From contig MFRM01000021.1 in assembly GCA_001784555.1 (NCBI GenBank), positions 1 through 48,879 on the forward strand: a stretch of DNA of 48,879 nucleotides. Direction: 5' to 3'. Position 1 is the first letter of the stretch; every line of letters starts with the position of its first letter. This document shows, one piece after another, positions 41,551 through 48,879 of the stretch. The translations under genes and the position numbers were made by a program. A model generated the notes under the pieces. The model was not told the DNA's origin. It did not search any database and saw nothing but the letters and a program-made list of their open reading frames with translations. Origin of the DNA: Candidatus Melainabacteria bacterium RIFCSPHIGHO2_02_FULL_34_12 (GTDB taxonomy: Bacteria; Cyanobacteriota; Vampirovibrionia; 2-02-FULL-35-15).

Positions 41551-42876
41551 ATGTCAAAACAACAAGATCTAACTAAAGTAACAGTAATTTCAATAATTGG
41601 TTTTTCAATTTTGATATTTACTCTTTTCTGGCTTAAAGGTCATAAATTTTACAACGCGCAAAAAATAACTGCATATTTTGAAGATGTAAGCGGTCTTGAA
41701 GAAGGTGCCATCGTAAGGTGGAGCGGATTAAGAGTAGGAGTAGTAGAAAGCATAAAACCGGTATTTAAAAGTCACACCACAAAAAAAGAAGCCAGCAAAA
41801 CAAATACTCTTATAGAACTTGGGCAAGACGAAGCACTAAAAGCCGATAAATTGGTTGAAGAATTGCCGAAAGTAACCGATTCAATAAAAAGAAAAAAAAT
41901 AAATGAAGAAATTGATTTGTTTAAAGATCAATCTCAAGTTCATATTCAGCAAGGAATCGCATATGAACAACAAAAAATAAAAGAAAGCAAAAACCATGTA
42001 GAAATTACTCTTGTTATTACTAAAAAAGATATACCTTTTGGACCTTTATCAATAATTAGCATTGTTCCATCAGGATTAATCGGAGAACAATATGTTGAAA
42101 TAAGTCCGATTATTAACAGAAAATCTACCCAGACAGATTTTTCTGCCAAAGGCAGACCAGCCTCAGACTGGAAACCAATCTTTTTAACACAGGAGCCAAT
42201 AAGATATGAAAGATTCTTAAAAGCAAACATAGAATCTTCAGAAGCATTTCGTGATGCAATTACTAAGATAAATAAACTTCTTCAAGACAAAGATGTCGAA
42301 CTACTTATTGCTACGATTCAGGACGCAAGAGAAGTTGTTAAAAACATAAATAAACTAATCGATAATGCAGGGGTACTTTTAACTACTACCAGTGAAAGAC
42401 TAGAACAGCTGGCAACCAGCTCAAATCTTTTATCAAGCAGCGTAGTAGAGGTGGGAGATAACTTAAACAAAATTATCGGGGATGAACAAATAAGAACAGA
42501 TCTTAAAACTACCACTGCTTCGCTTGGAATAATTACATCTCATGTTTCAAAATTACTTGACGAGCAGGGACTTGCAAAAGATATCCTGGAGATTGGGAAA
42601 ACTGCAAAAGAAACTTCCACTGAATTATCACAATTTATTAAAGACTTAAGACAAACTCAGGAAGAACTCGAATTTCCAAAAACCGTAAAAAACCTTAATT
42701 CACTTTCCGAAAAACTGGATCAACTTACGACAGAATTAAACAGCATAGTAGCGGATAAGGAATTTAAAGAAAACATAAAAGTCACTGCGAAAAAAGCTAA
42801 GGAAACAAGTGAAAATCTAGAAAAGATCTCTAAAAAATACAGTAAGAGATTTTTGTTATTTAGACTGCTTTTTTAA
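41551..42876 (+). CDS. MCE domain protein (MlaD-like) with insertion and helical tail
   Basis: A single N-terminal transmembrane helix is followed by an MCE domain that begins ITAYFEDVSGLEEGAIVRWSGLRVGVVESI (about 37-68) and ends ISIVPSGLIGEQYVEISP. Between these parts lies an extra ~75-residue charged, helical insertion (about 75-150). The last ~200 residues are helical with coiled-coil-like repeats. MCE proteins move phospholipids between membranes, with ABC partners MlaE/MlaF that are absent here. Its 3' end overlaps the ketopantoate reductase gene by 17 bases. Confidence 0.85.
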   Translation: MSKQQDLTKVTVISIIGFSILIFTLFWLKGHKFYNAQKITAYFEDVSGLEEGAIVRWSGLRVGVVESIKPVFKSHTTKKEASKTNTLIELGQDEALKADKLVEELPKVTDSIKRKKINEEIDLFKDQSQVHIQQGIAYEQQKIKESKNHVEITLVITKKDIPFGPLSIISIVPSGLIGEQYVEISPIINRKSTQTDFSAKGRPASDWKPIFLTQEPIRYERFLKANIESSEAFRDAITKINKLLQDKDVELLIATIQDAREVVKNINKLIDNAGVLLTTTSERLEQLATSSNLLSSSVVEVGDNLNKIIGDEQIRTDLKTTTASLGIITSHVSKLLDEQGLAKDILEIGKTAKETSTELSQFIKDLRQTQEELEFPKTVKNLNSLSEKLDQLTTELNSIVADKEFKENIKVTAKKAKETSENLEKISKKYSKRFLLFRLLF

Positions 42877-43807
42877 CTGTAATTTTCTTTTCTACATCTT
42901 GGTAAAGCTTTTCAAGATTTGGAACTGGCATATTTACTTGTTTTGCCTTTCTAATCACTACACCAAGTATTCCCTCAAGCTCAATAGGGTTTCCACGTTC
43001 AAAATCCTGAAGCATAGAGGTTTTAAAACCAGCCAGATTTATTGATCTTTCATAATAATAATCAATATAGTCTGGTCTGATTTTTAATCCTAAAGAAACT
43101 GCTACATTTCTTACTTCAGTCATAATATTTTTTACAAATTCCCACAATTCTTTATCCTGAACAATTTTGTCCGATGTTTTACCTGTTAAAACACTAAGAG
43201 GATTAAATGCTGCATTCCAAATAAGCTTTGTCCACATATCCGAGAATATGTCATTTGAAACAGTACATTGTGTTCCTGTTAATTCAAGAATTTTTTGAAG
43301 ATCAGTTATCCTGCTTGTCACTTGTCCATTAAGTTCACCAATAACAACCCTATCATCTCCTACATAACAAACTGTTCCTGGCTCAGTCATTTGCACAGCA
43401 ACAAATACAAGCCCGCCTATTACTTTTTCTTTTCCTATAACTTCTGAAATGATTTCTTCATTCTCAACACCGTTTTGAAAAGATACAACAGTGGTACTAG
43501 AATTAACATATTCTTTTATGGTTTCTGCAACATTTCTTGTGTCCTGTCCTTTTACACAAATAATTATGTAATCAAATTTTATATCTTTAGACAATTCATG
43601 AATTGTCTCTACGACACGAATGGGAGAATTTTCTCTTTTACCATTCCTGATTAATGTTAAACCTTTTTCTTTCAGTACCTTATAATTCTTGCCACGTGCA
43701 ATAAATGTTACATCAAAACCCGCCTTCACAAGCATTCCGCCATAATATCCGCCTACAGCACCTGTACCGAAGATAAGAAATTTTTTCTTTTTAAAACTAT
43801 TTACCAT
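42860..43807 (-). CDS. panE: Ketopantoate reductase (2-dehydropantoate 2-reductase)
   Basis: NADPH-dependent reduction of ketopantoate to pantoate, upstream of coenzyme A. The Rossmann motif GTGAVGGYYGG is at the N-terminus. Later KLIWNAAFNPLSVLTG holds the catalytic lysine and asparagine, and a C-terminal helical domain (about 175-310) ends PNLEKLYQDVEKKI. The related coaBC gene is at 24.6 kb. Homologous enzymes with other substrates exist, so the substrate is likely but not certain. Confidence 0.88.
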   Translation of the reverse strand: MVNSFKKKKFLIFGTGAVGGYYGGMLVKAGFDVTFIARGKNYKVLKEKGLTLIRNGKRENSPIRVVETIHELSKDIKFDYIIICVKGQDTRNVAETIKEYVNSSTTVVSFQNGVENEEIISEVIGKEKVIGGLVFVAVQMTEPGTVCYVGDDRVVIGELNGQVTSRITDLQKILELTGTQCTVSNDIFSDMWTKLIWNAAFNPLSVLTGKTSDKIVQDKELWEFVKNIMTEVRNVAVSLGLKIRPDYIDYYYERSINLAGFKTSMLQDFERGNPIELEGILGVVIRKAKQVNMPVPNLEKLYQDVEKKITVKKAV

Positions 43808-43850
43808 TACTTTAAATGATACAACACAAAAGAGGCAATCATCTCAAGAA

Positions 43851-44327
43851 CTAAGCACTAAAACAAAAATTCACAAGTAGATTACTGTACTCATATGGAA
43901 AACTTTTTTCTAACTGTTTCAGATAATTAAGAAAATATTTGTCTTTGATTTCAGAAATTTTAATTTCTTTAAATAAAGTTTTTCTCCAGAATTCCGGAGC
44001 TTCCCAGGTAGATGCATAAAATCTTTTAATTCCATTTTTCTTCATTAACTCACAGGTTTTATTCGCCACGTATTTCCCTACACCGTTTTTTTGAAGAGAT
44101 TTTCTAACCCCGAAAAATTTCAAAACAGCAATTTCATCCTCTGATTCAATTGCAAATGAACATAAAATTTTATTCGTATCGGGATCTCTGACCAAATAAA
44201 ATTTTTCATAACTCTCAGAACCTGCGAAAAAGACAGTTCGCCCAGTTTCCTTCATAAGATCAAGGATTTCAGACCAGTCATGAGAACTTGCTTTTTTAAT
44301 TTTTAGTTTTTCTAGAACTGTCTGCAT
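43851..44327 (-). CDS. GNAT-family N-acetyltransferase
   Basis: A small acetyl-CoA-dependent acetyltransferase, with the pyrophosphate-binding QKNGVGKYVANKTCELM (motif A) after AVLKFFGVRKSL. Substrate unknown. The frame is open from a TTG at 44336, but the ATG at 44327 (MQTVLEKLKIKK) is likelier. The gene lies 22 bases before queA, with panE following after 43 bases, all on the reverse strand. Confidence 0.78.
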   Translation of the reverse strand: MQTVLEKLKIKKASSHDWSEILDLMKETGRTVFFAGSESYEKFYLVRDPDTNKILCSFAIESEDEIAVLKFFGVRKSLQKNGVGKYVANKTCELMKKNGIKRFYASTWEAPEFWRKTLFKEIKISEIKDKYFLNYLKQLEKSFPYEYSNLLVNFCFSA

Positions 44328-44358
44328 AATAGTCAAATTCTAGCAAATTCAGTCCGGC

Positions 44359-45519
44359 TCAATAATTATGCAGAAACATCGCATCCCCATAACTAAAAAA
44401 CCTATATTTTTCTTTAATTGCTTCATTATAAATATTTTTTACATTTTCCCAGCCTATAAATGCGCTGACTAATACTAAAAGGGTGGTTTTAGGAAGATGA
44501 AAATTGGTGATTAGTGCATCTACAACTTTAAATTCAAATCCTGGCATTATATATAAGGAATTTAAACCACTAAACTTATCAATCATTGAAGCATATTCAA
44601 GGGCACGAACAGTCGTGCTTCCACATGCAATTATTCTTTTTTTATTATTTTTAGCGGTTTGAATTTTCCCCCATACTTCTGGATCTATATAAAAAGATTC
44701 CGGTATAAGTTTATGTTCTCTTATATCATCAGTTCTCACTGGCAAAAAGGTACCTGGACCTACATGAAGTGTAATGTATAAAATCTCCACTCCTTTTGAT
44801 TTAATTTTATTTAAAAGCTCTTCTGTAAAATGAAGTGCTGCAGTAGGTGCAGCAACAGCTCCTGGTTCTTTTGCAAAAATTGTTTGATATCTTTCAAAAT
44901 CACTAAATCCTTCTTCGCCGATATGTCCTTCTGTCCTTTCGCCAATACGCCGATACGCCGATACGCCGGTTCGTTTTATATATGGCGGCAGCGGCATTTG
45001 ACCAATCTCTTCTAATATAGTTTTTAAATCCTCATGGGATTTAAATCTTATAGTTTCTTGATCAATTATTTCAACTTTCACATCATTGCGAGGGAGCAAA
45101 GCGACCGAAGCAATCCCGATCGATTTACATAAGCTAGTTCGAGATTGCTCCGTCGCACCTTCGGTGCTCCTCGCAATGACATATAATCCAGGCTTTAAAT
45201 TTTTTCTTGAACTTGCTAAAATTTTCCAAATTAAATTATCAGGACTAACTGAACTTACTAAAAGAATTTCAACCTCTTTACCACTTTCCGTTTTTGCATA
45301 AAACCTTGCTGGAATAACCTTTGTATTATTTAAAACGAGTACATCATTATTTGAAAGCATACCTGGTAAATCACAAAATACATGATGCGATATTGCATTT
45401 TTATCCTTTTTAAAACAAAGTAACCTGGACTCATCACGATTTTTCGCGGGATATTGTGCAATTAACTCTTTTGGCAGAGAATAATTATATGTTTCAAGCT
45501 TATATAGAGCATCATTCAT
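44359..45519 (-). CDS. queA: S-adenosylmethionine:tRNA ribosyltransferase-isomerase
   Basis: Transfers the ribose of SAM to 7-aminomethyl-deazaguanine in tRNA during queuosine synthesis. Motifs: YSLPKELIAQYPAKNRDESRLL, PLPPYI, YQTIFAKEPGAVAAPTAALHFT and TLHVGPGTFLPV. The length of 386 aa exceeds the family norm (about 345) because of two unrelated inserts. One is a ~31-residue segment (STEGATEQSRTSLCKSIGIA and following) from an inverted-repeat element; the other, ~15 residues (RTGVSAYRRIGERTEGHIG), comes from an octamer array. Both leave the conserved motifs intact. Its ATG overlaps that of the divergent glycosyltransferase. Confidence 0.95.
   Translation of the reverse strand: MNDALYKLETYNYSLPKELIAQYPAKNRDESRLLCFKKDKNAISHHVFCDLPGMLSNNDVLVLNNTKVIPARFYAKTESGKEVEILLVSSVSPDNLIWKILASSRKNLKPGLYVIARSTEGATEQSRTSLCKSIGIASVALLPRNDVKVEIIDQETIRFKSHEDLKTILEEIGQMPLPPYIKRTGVSAYRRIGERTEGHIGEEGFSDFERYQTIFAKEPGAVAAPTAALHFTEELLNKIKSKGVEILYITLHVGPGTFLPVRTDDIREHKLIPESFYIDPEVWGKIQTAKNNKKRIIACGSTTVRALEYASMIDKFSGLNSLYIMPGFEFKVVDALITNFHLPKTTLLVLVSAFIGWENVKNIYNEAIKEKYRFFSYGDAMFLHNY
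44916..44971 (-). repeat. Seven-unit octamer array inside queA
   Basis: Plus-strand units: CGCCGATA (44916), TGTCCTTC (44924), TGTCCTTT (44932), CGCCAATA (44940), CGCCGATA (44948), CGCCGATA (44956), CGCCGGTT (44964), then CG. Three unit types share one phase. In the sense direction the array encodes RTGVSAYRRIGERTEGHIGEE, between PPYIK and the ERYQTIFA motif. Confidence 0.93.
45083..45180. repeat. Inverted-repeat element inside queA, TGTCATTGCGAG family
   Basis: TCATTGCGAGG at 45083-45093 and CCTCGCAATGA at 45169-45179 form perfect 11-base ends; the interior contains GCAATC...GATTGC. It is the same family as the 9423-9501 element but lies in a coding region, and it adds about 31 in-frame residues without a stop. 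Confidence 0.88.
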
Positions 45520-46597
45520 GACAGATTCAAAAAATCAAATTGAGCTTTCAATAATAGTCTGCACAAGAAACCGTGCAAGACAACTTGCTACCCTTATTCA
45601 ATGTCTAGGTTCTCAAATAAACATAGAGGATCTGAGGTGGGAAATTATCCTAGTTGATAATAACTCAAACGATAATACTAAAGAAGTTGCATATGCTTTT
45701 TGTGAAGGAAGTAATTTAAAAATTAATTATATTTTTGAACAAAAAACCGGTCTTTCAAATGCAAGAAATGCCGGCATACTTGCATCAAAAGGTTCATTGC
45801 TACTATTCATAGACGATGATGTTTTAATTCCCGGTGAGTTTATTAGTAATGCTTTATTTGGCATAAAAGAATTCCCGGAATTCCAGATTTTTGGATTTAG
45901 AGTTTTACCTGAATGGCCAGAGCAAAAAGCAGGATTGCATAATCCCAGCTTTAAACCTCCCTTCTGGCTTACATTTAAAAAACCCTTTAATTTAATTCAA
46001 AGTTTTTTGCCTGTGCATGATCTGGGACCTGAACCGCTGCAATATCCAAACAGAATTGCAAAAAATCCTATTGGTGCCTGCTTTATTCTAAAAAAAGAGG
46101 TTTTTGAAAAGCTCGGTCCATTTAGAGAAGATCTGGGCGCAGGACAAAGCGGTGTCTGTGAAGATACTGAGTTTTTCTGGCATGCATTAATGAATAACTA
46201 TAAGATTCTGTACTGGCCTTATGCAGCTCTTTATCATACAGTTTTTCCTGAAAGACTTAACATAGCTTATTTGCACAAGTGGTATTTTAATTTAGGAAAA
46301 TCACTTTATCTGGTCAAAAATTCCGGCAGGCTCTTAAATGAAAGAAAAAAACCGATTCTTGGAATAGAGGGATTTATTTCAAATAAAATGCCCGGTATTT
46401 TTGAAAGTCTCTTGCTGAAAATAAAGATTTTAAGTGTCCCAATTCTATTATGGTTAAAGCTTATGTTTCTAATTTTGGTTTTACCGCTTACACTTTTATT
46501 TTTACTGATAAATAGAACTTTTTATTTAACTACAATGCTTGCAAAGACTTTGGGTGAAGTTTATCAGTCAAGGAAATGTAAGAATTACATACATTAA
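45518..46597 (+). CDS. Glycosyltransferase family 2
   Basis: GT-A fold enzyme. Visible features: ELSIIVCTRNRARQL at the N-terminus, ILVDNNSNDNTKEV, GLSNARNAGIL and the metal-binding LLFIDDDVLIPG (DDD). The C-terminus (about 305-345) has two hydrophobic helices, suggesting a membrane-associated enzyme that adds sugars to an envelope glycan. Its ATG overlaps the queA ATG by two bases (CATG), so its promoter must lie inside queA or be absent. Acceptor unknown. Confidence 0.9.
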   Translation: MTDSKNQIELSIIVCTRNRARQLATLIQCLGSQINIEDLRWEIILVDNNSNDNTKEVAYAFCEGSNLKINYIFEQKTGLSNARNAGILASKGSLLLFIDDDVLIPGEFISNALFGIKEFPEFQIFGFRVLPEWPEQKAGLHNPSFKPPFWLTFKKPFNLIQSFLPVHDLGPEPLQYPNRIAKNPIGACFILKKEVFEKLGPFREDLGAGQSGVCEDTEFFWHALMNNYKILYWPYAALYHTVFPERLNIAYLHKWYFNLGKSLYLVKNSGRLLNERKKPILGIEGFISNKMPGIFESLLLKIKILSVPILLWLKLMFLILVLPLTLLFLLINRTFYLTTMLAKTLGEVYQSRKCKNYIH

Positions 46598-46740
46598 ATG
46601 CCAAGAGCATTGTTTGCCAATTTTAAAAAAGTCAATTTATAACCTAAAAATGCGTTAACCTTTTACTTTTACCTGCTATGTGCTAACTTATTATTAATTT
46701 ATTTATCTTATTCAGAGAACAAATCAAAGGTGATGGGGCC

Positions 46741-48339
46741 TTGTCAGTATCTAGAATAAAATCCACAGCACTTGCAATACCCGGAGATGGTTTTGGGGGT
46801 ACTAAATATAGGGCAGCGGACGGAAGTCTTGAAAGAAAAGTTTTAGAGCAAATGGGACTAGTAAGAAGGGGATTCTCTCAGTTAGGCAGATTTAGTCCTT
46901 TTTTCAATGTACAAGAACTTAAACCAGAAAAATTAGAACAATTAACTAGATATCAAAGGATGCAAAGAGCCATTGCTACTGAGCTTAAGCCTTATAAAAA
47001 GCTAGAACCTATTAGAACTGTTTTAAATCGTGCAGAATTAACGCTTGATTTTATAAAAAGACTTCCTGAATATATTGAAATAGCTGGGATTCGTGAAAAA
47101 TATACAGTGGATAATTCATCTAAACATGATCCATTAGAAGATATGGGTGTTTATCTTATTAAAAAATTAATTGAAGAGAACGGGCTAGACGTAGATCAAG
47201 TCGATGCTTTATATGTAGCCACTACTACAAGCAGAGCAAATGATCCGCCAATAACTTCAAGAATACTTTCCAGGCTGAGTAATGAAAATAGAGGAAAATA
47301 TCCTGCTGAAGTATTGGAGAAATGGAAGACAAAGGTTATAGCTGAAGGATGTGTTGGCTCTGTAAAAGCACTGGATGAAATAGAAAGAGATATGTTTTTA
47401 AAGAAAGCAAATGTTGCTATTGTTCTTTATTTAGCTAATAATTCCATGCATATGAAGGGGAATAACCCGCATGAAATTATAAATTATGGGGATGGCGGAG
47501 CAGGCATGCTAATTGTTTCCAGTGATGATTCATCCGGTCCACTTGTATTTGGAACTGAAAATTTTAAACTAACACAGGCAGCTGCAGTAACTCATAATAT
47601 GAAAAGACCTGAAAATATTAGTTTATGGGCTAGAGTGTTAGAACATTTCCATTCAAATGTTGTTAGTTCAAAAAAAGTTGCCAAGGATATTTCAAACAGG
47701 GTTCCTCCTTATATGCTTGAGCTAATGAAATCCAGTCGAACAAGTATAAATGACTATAATCATATTTTCCTTTCTCAGACCAGTGCTGGCGTCGTAAAAA
47801 GAATTGAGCTTGCAATTGCTGAAGATTATGGAACCAGCATAGGAATTGAAAGGTTAACAAGAAAAGGTTCTGAAAACATCTATGATTATTTTTACAAATT
47901 AGTTGATTCTGGGAAACAAGTAGACTCTGATATATATGAGGCTTTAAATGACACAGAAAGAAACTTGTTAGAATTTATGATGCTTTTGCATGATACGGTT
48001 GTGAGAGTTTATCAAATACATGGTTATACAGGAGTAGCTTCCATACCTATGGCTCTTGCACATTACGTAAAAGAAGGTCTTGTTGACTTAGATAAGGATA
48101 ACTTGCTTCTTGTTGCATCTGGTTTAGGCGGAAAAATTCAAGGCGCCAATATGTTAAATTCAAAAGTAAAACAACCTCATCCTGCTAAACCGATTTTAAT
48201 TGAAAAACCTAATCCTGAAACAATAGAAAGCCTTGGAGATAATGATGGTCATAGCAGCAATAGAAATGGATCGGCTAATAATTCTCCTAAAGGTAGTCGA
48301 TTAAAGGAATGGCTTCCTGTAGGTTTGCGTCTTTGGTAA
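46741..48339 (+). CDS. Divergent 3-oxoacyl-ACP synthase III-like protein (thiolase fold)
   Basis: About 532 residues, starting with TTG at 46741 (preceded by GGTGATGGGG). The thiolase-fold signatures are present: DALYVATTTSRANDPPITSRIL, AEGCVGSVKALDEIE (candidate nucleophile Cys204), NYGDGGAGMLIVSS and GYTGVASIPMALAHYVKEG. However, the positions expected for the catalytic His and Asn of KAS III read SQ (Ser345) and GYT (Tyr429). A long N-terminal extension (about 110 residues), an insertion (about 370-425) and a low-complexity tail (SNRNGSANNSPKGS) are extra. The substrate is unknown; a classical fatty-acid initiation role is doubtful. Confidence 0.75.
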   Translation: MSVSRIKSTALAIPGDGFGGTKYRAADGSLERKVLEQMGLVRRGFSQLGRFSPFFNVQELKPEKLEQLTRYQRMQRAIATELKPYKKLEPIRTVLNRAELTLDFIKRLPEYIEIAGIREKYTVDNSSKHDPLEDMGVYLIKKLIEENGLDVDQVDALYVATTTSRANDPPITSRILSRLSNENRGKYPAEVLEKWKTKVIAEGCVGSVKALDEIERDMFLKKANVAIVLYLANNSMHMKGNNPHEIINYGDGGAGMLIVSSDDSSGPLVFGTENFKLTQAAAVTHNMKRPENISLWARVLEHFHSNVVSSKKVAKDISNRVPPYMLELMKSSRTSINDYNHIFLSQTSAGVVKRIELAIAEDYGTSIGIERLTRKGSENIYDYFYKLVDSGKQVDSDIYEALNDTERNLLEFMMLLHDTVVRVYQIHGYTGVASIPMALAHYVKEGLVDLDKDNLLLVASGLGGKIQGANMLNSKVKQPHPAKPILIEKPNPETIESLGDNDGHSSNRNGSANNSPKGSRLKEWLPVGLRLW

Positions 48340-48879
48340 TTAAAGAATCAAACTTATATATACCTGAAGGTTAATACTATTTATAAATTGCCTCTTCTAA
48401 TTAATACAGAAGTGTTTTATTTAAGGAATCTATTATTTGAGATATTTCCTTGACCACTTACAGTCTGATTGATAACATGAGTATCCGCCATTTAATTTCT
48501 CTACTTAATTTTTTATTTAGGGGCTAATTAAAATGAAGAAAATCAGAGAAGTAAAAAAGTTTTTTGCTTTTTCTTCTAGAGATTTTATGGCCTAAAAGGT
48601 CAACTGAATTCTGAAAACTGCATACATTGTTATCAAAAATTTTTGAAATCAGATAATCATAAATATCTTCGAAGATATTTATTGATGCTATTGATTAACC
48701 AAAAAAGCAAAACAGATAAACGAGTAAAAAAGAGAGTAGGGGCAATTTGCAAATTGCCCTGATAAATACATAAGCAAATACAAAATGGGGTCATCCCTAT
48801 TTTGTAACAGCAAATGTAAAGCATAAGGAAAAACAAAAGTTGATCCTTTTGTAGTCTAGAGGAAAAAATTTTGATGAAA
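48340..48879 (+). promoter_or_regulatory. Candidate rRNA-operon promoter and leader region
   Basis: 540 bases with no supportable gene. TTGACC at 48450-48455 and TAACAT at 48473-48478, 17 bases apart, form a plausible promoter. At 48611-48625 CTGAAAACTGCATAC matches the boxA antitermination motif I know from cyanobacterial rRNA operons. The window ends AAAATTTTGATGAAA, which resembles the sequence just before 16S rRNA genes. The structural RNA itself would lie beyond the window, so this is inference. Confidence 0.5.
48738..48761. repeat. Palindromic repeat near the right end
   Basis: GGGCAATTT-GC-AAATTGCCC at 48740-48759 is a perfect palindrome, preceded by GTAG. It resembles the element at 39775-39802 in its GTAGGGGC start. 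It lies within the candidate rRNA leader, where it could be a processing or hairpin structure. Confidence 0.7.

Noticed and set aside
48534-48596. 20-codon frame (MKKIREVKKFF) in the right-end leader region
   Set aside because: A very short frame in a likely noncoding leader, with no convincing ribosome binding site or context.
1-48879. tRNA genes
   Set aside because: I looked for GTTCGAATC-like T-arms with matching acceptor stems and found none I could fold convincingly; the GGTTCG strings seen belong to octamer arrays or to nuoD.

Overview
AT-rich, gene-dense bacterial chromosome segment with about 55 protein genes on both strands, many of them overlapping by a few bases. It encodes a respiring cell with an outer membrane: NADH dehydrogenase NuoABCD, haem made by the C5 (glutamyl-tRNA) route, a CcoS-like cbb3 oxidase maturation peptide, a TonB/ExbB/ExbD energiser, an MCE (MlaD-like) lipid-transfer protein and TatC. 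A terminal-inverted-repeat element that I remember as common in cyanobacteria, and a cyanobacterial-style boxA near the right end, make a non-photosynthetic relative of cyanobacteria (Melainabacteria-like) my best guess. This is inference; no rRNA gene lies in the window to test it.

Layout. 1-250: a small inverted-repeat element. 250-8.4 kb: hypothetical protein, flippase, lipA, YibE/F protein, histidine phosphatase, then reverse-strand M23 murein hydrolase activator and uvrB. 8.5-16.8 kb: class II aldolase-like protein and a haem block (hemA, cupin, hemC, cobA-hemD fusion, hemB). Two related cassettes of tiny membrane proteins lie within and just after this block, each preceded by a TGTAACC-type palindrome; the second continues into a CcoS-like peptide and a VWA protein. 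16.7-23.8 kb, reverse strand: hypothetical protein, a purC-purS fusion, nuoDCBA, AIM24-family protein, TPR protein. 23.8-28 kb: gmk, rpoZ, coaBC, exported proteins. 28-33.6 kb: hypotheticals, thrC and purQ (divergent), a subtilisin-like protease under a c-di-GMP-I riboswitch, RidA. 33.8-38 kb: TonB-like, ExbB, ExbD, proB, tatC. 38-46.6 kb: polytopic membrane protein, trpC, sat, MCE protein, ketopantoate reductase, GNAT, queA, GT2 glycosyltransferase. 46.7-48.3 kb: a divergent KAS III-like protein. The last 540 bases look like the promoter and leader of an rRNA operon.

The most unusual property is the repeat content of coding genes. Short GC-rich tandem arrays with an 8-base period (CGCCGGTT, CGCCGATA and relatives) lie inside or at the ends of housekeeping genes: phosphatase, hemC, purC-purS, nuoB, purQ, sat and queA. 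Because 8 and 3 are coprime, such an array encodes the same cyclic octapeptide in every frame of a strand, and none of the unit types contains a stop. A second octamer type, in inverted arrangement, forms the signal peptide of an exported protein. Separately, palindromic elements have been incorporated into trpC (twice), cobA-hemD and queA. In one case an octamer array sits exactly at the join of a purC-purS fusion.
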